From positions 1-47,209 of the forward strand of contig NZ_JBQKLI010000017.1 in assembly GCF_052116305.1 (NCBI RefSeq): DNA of 47,209 bases. The letters run 5' to 3'. Source of the DNA: JBQKLI01 sp012798975 (GTDB lineage Bacteria > Bacillota > Clostridia > Tissierellales > Peptoniphilaceae). The notes under the pieces were generated by a model. That model ran no database searches. It was not told the origin of the DNA and saw only the letters and a program-made list of their open reading frames with translations. Below, in pieces: positions 42,980-47,209 of this stretch (its first letter is position 1; every line of letters starts with the position of its first letter). The position numbers were made by a program, and so were the translations under genes.

Positions 42980-43166
42980 TTCTATTCATATATTTAACCG
43001 AGACATAATCAACATCTCCCTAACTTAGATGCCATCTATCTTAAGATGAAAAGGAAATCTTTCTTTCCTTTTCCTCCATAACTCCCCTCTTTCACTCTCC
43101 CCACTCTCACACTCCTTTTTATAGCTCTTTTTTTTAGCTCTTTCTTTAGCCCTCCTCCTTTCTAAT
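42980..43166. other. Intergenic region before the siderophore importer, no gene seen
   Basis: It holds a hairpin AAAAGGAAA (43049-43057) / TTTCCTTTT (43064-43072), then a pyrimidine-rich block (43073-43150, CTCCATAACTCCCCTCTTTC and similar) that resembles blocks near 805, 1955 and, on the minus strand, 8340-8400. Confidence 0.5.
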
Positions 43167-43181
43167 TGATAATTGTTTTCA
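43167..43181 (+). promoter_or_regulatory. Fur-box-like operator
   Basis: TGATAATTGTTTTCA fits the 7-1-7 Fur core (TGATAATnATTATCA) at 12 of 14 scored positions and lies just upstream of the -35 element of the siderophore importer promoter. Iron repression is expected for such an operon. Confidence 0.6.
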
Positions 43182-43187
43182 AAAATC

Positions 43188-43216
43188 TTGACTTCTGAAA
43201 ATCCTGCTGGTATTAT
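43188..43216 (+). promoter_or_regulatory. Promoter of the siderophore importer operon
   Basis: TTGACT (43188-43193), 17-bp spacer, TATTAT (43211-43216). Transcription should start near 43223, leaving a leader of about 75 bases. Confidence 0.8.
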
Positions 43217-43261
43217 AGTCTAAGTGAGTTAGTCAAAACTACTTTACAAATTCATCATTGA

Positions 43262-43277
43262 GTTAGCGTGCGCTAAC
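43262..43277. promoter_or_regulatory. Perfect palindrome in the importer leader
   Basis: GTTAGCG TG CGCTAAC, a 7-2-7 palindrome located downstream of the promoter and 10 bases before the ribosome binding site. GAGTTAG also occurs near the transcription start (43226-43232) and again overlapping the left arm (43260-43266). It could be an operator for a second regulator or an mRNA hairpin. Confidence 0.5.
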
Positions 43278-43296
43278 CTTTAAAGGAGGATGCTCT

Positions 43297-44334
43297 ATCG
43301 CAAAATATCGTACGACTATTATACTATTTGCCGTATTAATCCTATTATCTTTTCTTTCGCTTTTTATCGGCGTACTCGATATGGATTTATCCGGTATTAT
43401 CCAAGGAGATTTTCAACAACTTGAAGTTTTATTCATTTCCCGTCTGCCAAGACTGTTAGCTGTCCTTTGTACAGGGGTCGGAATGAGTATTGCAGGACTT
43501 ATTATGCAGCAGCTTTGTATGAATAAATTCGTTTCTCCTACAACAGGAGCTACTATTTCTTCGGCACAATTCGGAATTCTTTTGGCACTGATTTTCATGC
43601 CGAACTCTACTTTATGGGGAAGAGCGTTATTTTCCTTTGCCGCAGCACTTATTGGAACTTGGATCTTCGTTTTCTTTGTTCAGAAAGTTTCTTTTAAAGA
43701 TGTGGTTATGGTTCCTCTTATAGGAATCATGTTTGGAAATATTATCGGTGGCACCACTAGTTTTTTAGCCTATAAGTTTGAATTGACACAGTCCCTCTCC
43801 TCTTGGCTTGTGGGACATTTTTCCTTAGTACTTAGAGGGCGCTATGAAATCGTATACTTAATCGTTCCATTGGTTTTTCTTTCTTTTTTCTTTGCCAATC
43901 ATTTTAATATTGTGGGTATGGGAAAAGATTTTTCTGAAAACCTTGGAATCCCCTATAATTTAGTGCTGTTTTTCGGTCTTTCTATCGCCGCTGCGATTAC
44001 TGCAAGTATTGTTGTTGTAGTAGGAAGTATTTCCTATATCGGACTAATTGTTCCAAATATCGTATCGATGTTTAAAGGAGATAAAATAAAGGGAACCTTA
44101 ATCGACACTGCACTATTTGGCGCCTTATTCGTCTTAATCAGCGATATGATCGGAAGAACAATCATTGCTCCTTATGAACTGCCTATCGAACTTATCGTAG
44201 GAGTACTGGGAAGTATTATCTTTATCGGTTTACTATTCTATCGACTCAACAATGGCAGAAAGATTATTAAATTCGGTCAAAGAGGATGTATCAGCTGCAG
44301 AGAAACAACACTTAAGGAGGTGGAAGAACATTGA
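43297..44334 (+). CDS. Iron-siderophore ABC transporter permease 1 (FecCD family)
   Basis: The first of two BtuC-like permeases that form the membrane channel. The first ATG in frame (43381) begins after the first membrane helix. The frame upstream encodes ILFAVLILLSFLSLFIGVLD, the expected helix 1, and runs back to the site AAAGGAGG. The codon seven bases after that site is ATC (43297-43299), followed by AKYRTT, and there is no ATG, GTG or TTG between. I therefore place the start at the ATC. Later motifs are typical: LRLPR-like SRLPRLLAVLCTGVGMSIAG, LIMQQL, and GSISYIGLIVPNIVSMF near the coupling helix. The stop overlaps the next start (TGATG). Confidence 0.88.
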   Translation: MAKYRTTIILFAVLILLSFLSLFIGVLDMDLSGIIQGDFQQLEVLFISRLPRLLAVLCTGVGMSIAGLIMQQLCMNKFVSPTTGATISSAQFGILLALIFMPNSTLWGRALFSFAAALIGTWIFVFFVQKVSFKDVVMVPLIGIMFGNIIGGTTSFLAYKFELTQSLSSWLVGHFSLVLRGRYEIVYLIVPLVFLSFFFANHFNIVGMGKDFSENLGIPYNLVLFFGLSIAAAITASIVVVVGSISYIGLIVPNIVSMFKGDKIKGTLIDTALFGALFVLISDMIGRTIIAPYELPIELIVGVLGSIIFIGLLFYRLNNGRKIIKFGQRGCISCRETTLKEVEEH

Positions 44335-45332
44335 TGGCAGAATATGAATTAAAAAGAATCAAGAATAAAGCAAATACTCTAAACCAATACAATTCAAAAC
44401 TTATGGCGCTTGCGCTGCTGTCCCTATTGGCATCTATCATCTATCTTTTTTATTCCGTAGATATGAAATATTTTGAATATGCCATGTCCTTGAGAGCTCC
44501 TAAGCTTGTGGTAATGCTCCTTGTCGCCTTTTGTATCGGCAGCGCTTCCATGGTTTTTCAATCGATTATCAACACGACAATCGTAACACCTTGTCTTCTA
44601 GGAATGAACGCTCTTTACGGACTGATCCATACATTATTGGTTTTCGTCTTGGGGTCTTCCAGCCTGCTGGTTCGAAATGCGAATATTGCCTTTCTGATCG
44701 ATGTATCCATCATGGGCGTTACGGCGTCCTTTATTTACAACTATCTTTTTAAAAAGACAAAACATAATGTGCTCTACATCTTACTTACAGGAACCATTAT
44801 GGCAACCTTGTTTACAAGTATTCAATCTTCCCTCGTTCGTACTATGGATCCGAATGAATACGACAGTTTATTATCCTCTTTATTCGCGAACTTTTCCAAT
44901 ATTAACACGGGAATCATTGCAATCTCTATCCTTTTAATGACTGCAGTCCTTTTCACCTTAAGAAAAGAATTGAAACTTATGGATATCATCACCTTGGGAA
45001 AAGATCAGGCTGTAAACTTAGGCGTGGATTATGACAAAACCATTCGAAAGCTTCTTTTGGGTGTTGTGCTTTTTATCGCTATCGCTACAGCAATGGTGGG
45101 TCCTATTTCTTTTTTGGGGCTTATCGTAGCGAATCTATCGCGACAGTTATTTAAAACATACCGCCACCAGTATTTGATACTGGGCTCTGCTTTAATCGGT
45201 ATGGTTGTTCTAATCGGCGGGCAAATCATAGTAGAACATATCGCAGCTTTCAGCCTTCCGATCAGCGTCTTTATTACCATCGGCGGCGGAATTTATTTCC
45301 TCTATCTTCTCATTTTGGAAAGGAGAATTTAA
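44334..45332 (+). CDS. Iron-siderophore ABC transporter permease 2 (FecCD family)
   Basis: The second BtuC-like permease, 332 residues, about nine or ten membrane segments. It shows ASMVFQSIINTTIVTPCLLG in the place of the family's Q..L.NPLA.P..LG motif, and VGPISFLGLIVANLSRQLF in the coupling region, followed by GGQIIVEHI. I chose the ATG at 44334 that overlaps the preceding TGA; a TTG at 44331 is an alternative. It pairs with the first permease, as in Bacillus yclNOPQ, where the order permease-permease-ATPase-binding protein is the same. Confidence 0.93.
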   Translation: MAEYELKRIKNKANTLNQYNSKLMALALLSLLASIIYLFYSVDMKYFEYAMSLRAPKLVVMLLVAFCIGSASMVFQSIINTTIVTPCLLGMNALYGLIHTLLVFVLGSSSLLVRNANIAFLIDVSIMGVTASFIYNYLFKKTKHNVLYILLTGTIMATLFTSIQSSLVRTMDPNEYDSLLSSLFANFSNINTGIIAISILLMTAVLFTLRKELKLMDIITLGKDQAVNLGVDYDKTIRKLLLGVVLFIAIATAMVGPISFLGLIVANLSRQLFKTYRHQYLILGSALIGMVVLIGGQIIVEHIAAFSLPISVFITIGGGIYFLYLLILERRI

Positions 45333-46084
45333 TGATTATAAAAAACATCTCGAAGGCTTACAACGAAAAGAAAGTCCTCGACAATATAAGCTTCGAAATC
45401 CCTCAGGGGAAGGTTGTATCCTTTATCGGCCCGAACGGAGCCGGTAAATCCACTGTTATGGGTATTATCTCAAGGCTTCTTAAAAAAGACGGCGGCGAAA
45501 TTATCTTTCAGGGAAAAGAACTGAGCCAGTGGAAAAGCCGCGATCTAGCCAAGAAACTATCTATACTTACACAAAGCAATAATATACAAATGAAACTTAC
45601 GGTGAAAGAACTTGTAACCTTTGGCAGATTCCCTTACAGCGGAAGCCGTATTACAAAAGAAGACGACGAGATTATCCAACAAGCTATTTCTTATATGGAA
45701 TTGGAAGAATTTCAAGACCGCTTTATCGACGAACTTTCCGGCGGCCAAAGGCAGCGTGCCTATATCGCCATGGTTATCGCCCAAGATACGGACTATATTC
45801 TCTTAGACGAACCGACAAACAACCTGGATATCTATCATTCTACAAATATGATGAAAATCGTCCGCAGACTCTGCGACGAACTGGGAAAAACAATGATTCT
45901 CGTTCTTCATGAAATCAACTTTGCAGCCTTCTATTCCGATTATATCTGTGCTTTTAAAGACGGAAAAATCGCTGCCTATGGTACCGTAGAGGAAGTGATG
46001 ACAAAAGAAAATCTATCTTCTATTTACAATGTTGATTTTGAAATGCAGGAAATACAAGGCAAGCCCTTGTCTATATATTATTAA
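45332..46084 (+). CDS. Iron-siderophore ABC transporter ATPase
   Basis: A 250-residue ATP-binding subunit with Walker A GPNGAGKST (about 32-40), the Q-loop ILTQSNN, the signature LSGGQRQRAYIAM, Walker B YILLDEPTNNLDI and the switch His in VLHEINFA. It belongs to the FepC/FhuC/YclP group. ATG overlaps the previous stop (TAATG), so it is translationally coupled to permease 2. Confidence 0.96.
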   Translation: MIIKNISKAYNEKKVLDNISFEIPQGKVVSFIGPNGAGKSTVMGIISRLLKKDGGEIIFQGKELSQWKSRDLAKKLSILTQSNNIQMKLTVKELVTFGRFPYSGSRITKEDDEIIQQAISYMELEEFQDRFIDELSGGQRQRAYIAMVIAQDTDYILLDEPTNNLDIYHSTNMMKIVRRLCDELGKTMILVLHEINFAAFYSDYICAFKDGKIAAYGTVEEVMTKENLSSIYNVDFEMQEIQGKPLSIYY

Positions 46085-46099
46085 TCAAAGGAGAGGTAT

Positions 46100-47086
46100 A
46101 TGAAAAAAATTATTGCAGCATTAAGCCTTATTCTAGGAATGGGTATCTTTTTAACGGCATGCGGAGGAAATTCCGCTCAAAACACTTCTGAAACAGCACA
46201 AACGGCTTCAGCAGAAGACAGCGCCAACATTACCGTTACAACGATCAACAGCAAAAAAGAACCTGTAGAAGTAGAAGTCCCTAAGAACCCTAAAAAGATC
46301 GCTGTACTGAATATGGCCGTTCTTGATATGCTCGACAGCTGGGAGCTGGGAGATTCTGTCGTAGGCATGCCGAAAGCTTCCCGTGTTGATTACTTAACCG
46401 ATTATAACGACAACGAAAATATCGTAAACCTTGGTACATTAAAAGAAGTGGATATGGAAGCTTTAATGTCTACTCAGCCGGATATTATTTTTATCGGCGG
46501 AAGATTATTAGAACAATATGATGAACTTTCTAAAATCGCCCCTGTAGTAGTAAACAATCTAGACTATAAAAAAGGATCTCTTCAAAGTACAAAAGACAAT
46601 GCACAGATGATCTCTTCTATCTTTGGTCTAGAATCAAAAGCAAAAGAACAAACAGATGCTTTTGATTCTCGTATTGAAAAATTAAAAGAAGCAGCCCAAG
46701 GCAAAACTGCTGTAATCGGAATGGTAACAAGTTCTAACTTCTCAACACTAGGAAACGGAAGCCGAGGATCTCTAATCAGCAACGAAATCGGATTTGAAAA
46801 CCTTGCAAAAGATGTCGATTCCACACATGGCAACGAGTCTTCTTTCGAACTTCTAGTAGAACAAAATCCAAACTATATTTTCGTATTAGACCGTGATTCT
46901 GCCATTAATGCAGACGGCGCGAAACTTGCTAAAGATATTATGAACAACGAATTAGTCAATAAAACAGAAGCCGCACAAAATAACCAGATTGTCTACTTGA
47001 CACCAACAGCATGGTATCTTGCCGAAGGCGGAGTCCAAGCCATGGATGTTATGTTAAAAGATTTAGAAAACGCTCTTCTTAAATAG
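46100..47086 (+). CDS. Iron-siderophore-binding lipoprotein (YclQ/FatB/CeuE family)
   Basis: The 328-residue external binding protein of the importer. Signal peptide with lipobox LTAC (Cys21), then a Thr/Ser/Ala linker. The body shows VEVPKNPKKIAVLNMAVLDML, the TQPDIIFIGGR segment and the LGNGSRGSLISNEIGFENLA region that is typical of petrobactin/catecholate-binding YclQ, FatB and CeuE proteins. Ligand type is inferred from that resemblance and from gene order. Last gene of the operon; AAAGGAGAGG precedes the ATG. A following IS end lies 22 bases downstream. Confidence 0.93.
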   Translation: MKKIIAALSLILGMGIFLTACGGNSAQNTSETAQTASAEDSANITVTTINSKKEPVEVEVPKNPKKIAVLNMAVLDMLDSWELGDSVVGMPKASRVDYLTDYNDNENIVNLGTLKEVDMEALMSTQPDIIFIGGRLLEQYDELSKIAPVVVNNLDYKKGSLQSTKDNAQMISSIFGLESKAKEQTDAFDSRIEKLKEAAQGKTAVIGMVTSSNFSTLGNGSRGSLISNEIGFENLAKDVDSTHGNESSFELLVEQNPNYIFVLDRDSAINADGAKLAKDIMNNELVNKTEAAQNNQIVYLTPTAWYLAEGGVQAMDVMLKDLENALLK

Positions 47087-47108
47087 AAAAAAAACCGGGA
47101 AAATGATG

Positions 47109-47209
47109 TGTACCCATAAAACTGGACACAATATTAAATTAATTATTTACAAGTGGATGCTAGCCTATATTTTGTAGGAGGCATCCATTTTGTTTTGCTT
47201 TGAATTCTT
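47109..47209 (+). mobile_element. Left end of an IS3-family insertion sequence
   Basis: TGTACCCATAAAACTGGACA (47109-47128) is the TG-starting terminal repeat type of IS3-family elements. Its inner part (ATAAAACTGGACAC) resembles the reverse complement of the right end at 89-106. A hairpin GGATGC...GCATCC (47156-47189 area) follows; no transposase start is reached before the window ends. If both ends belong to copies of one IS, the window is a contig broken at a repeat. Confidence 0.65.

Noticed and set aside
1..47209. Defence islands, prophage, CRISPR arrays, toxin-antitoxin pairs
   Set aside because: I looked for repeat-spacer patterns, phage structural genes and defence nucleases and saw none; apart from the IS ends the window is ordinary chromosomal content.

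Overview
The window reads as a stretch of chromosome from an AT-rich, low-GC Gram-positive anaerobe, most likely a member of the Clostridia. The pointers are strong AGGAGG-type ribosome binding sites, a T-box riboswitch, a cell-wall-binding-repeat (CWB2) surface protein of the kind known from Clostridioides, single-membrane lipoprotein transporters, and a ferredoxin-like-domain DAHP synthase. I cannot name the species. Both ends lie inside IS3-family insertion sequence ends: the tail of a transposase at 1-106, and a left terminal repeat at 47109. The window is therefore probably an assembly contig broken at a multicopy IS. No tRNA, rRNA, CRISPR array or prophage was seen.

Layout. 1-585: IS end cutting a pirin gene down to its C-terminal part. 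889-1701: proC. 2199-8152 (minus): a complete phosphate-starvation operon, pstS-pstC-pstA-pstB-phoU-phoB-phoR, preceded by Pho-box-like repeats. Its PstS is circularly permuted: the usual C-terminal half comes first. 8721-17982 (minus): a compact aromatic amino acid operon, aroF-tyrA-aroB-aroA-aroC-pheA-aroE/aroK fusion-aroQ, ending in an M29 aminopeptidase. It turns phosphoenolpyruvate and erythrose 4-phosphate into chorismate and then prephenate, phenylpyruvate and the tyrosine branch; no trp genes are present. It is headed by a 39-residue leader peptide with a run of Phe and Tyr codons and a textbook terminator/antiterminator, so synthesis is probably controlled by ribosome stalling.

18365-22204 (minus): an orphan oligopeptide-type binding lipoprotein, a PfkB-family sugar kinase homologue that has lost the usual GAGD catalytic motif, and a zinc-ribbon membrane protein. 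22285-23823 (plus): an arylacetate-CoA ligase (PaaK family) behind a T-box riboswitch whose specifier and acceptor-pairing bases both point to tRNA-Trp. 23869-31625 (minus): CWB2 protein, folA with an unknown partner gene, an FAD-dependent oxidoreductase, corA and glgP. 31878-35622 (plus): ddl-murF followed by an UPF0178 protein, a tiny zinc-ribbon membrane protein and a LysE-type exporter. 35753-38699 (minus): a dicarboxylate/amino acid symporter, an RmlD-like reductase and exonuclease III. 38786-42920 (plus): an M16C metallopeptidase and an XpaC-like protein. 43297-47086 (plus): a four-gene iron-siderophore ABC importer (permease, permease, ATPase, lipoprotein) with a Fur-box-like site on its promoter.

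The most notable points are the permuted PstS, the Phe/Tyr leader-peptide attenuator in a Gram-positive, the Trp-type T-box on a CoA ligase, the degenerate PfkB protein, and two genes (CWB2 protein and first siderophore permease) whose protein N-termini and ribosome binding sites imply initiation at ATA and ATC codons.
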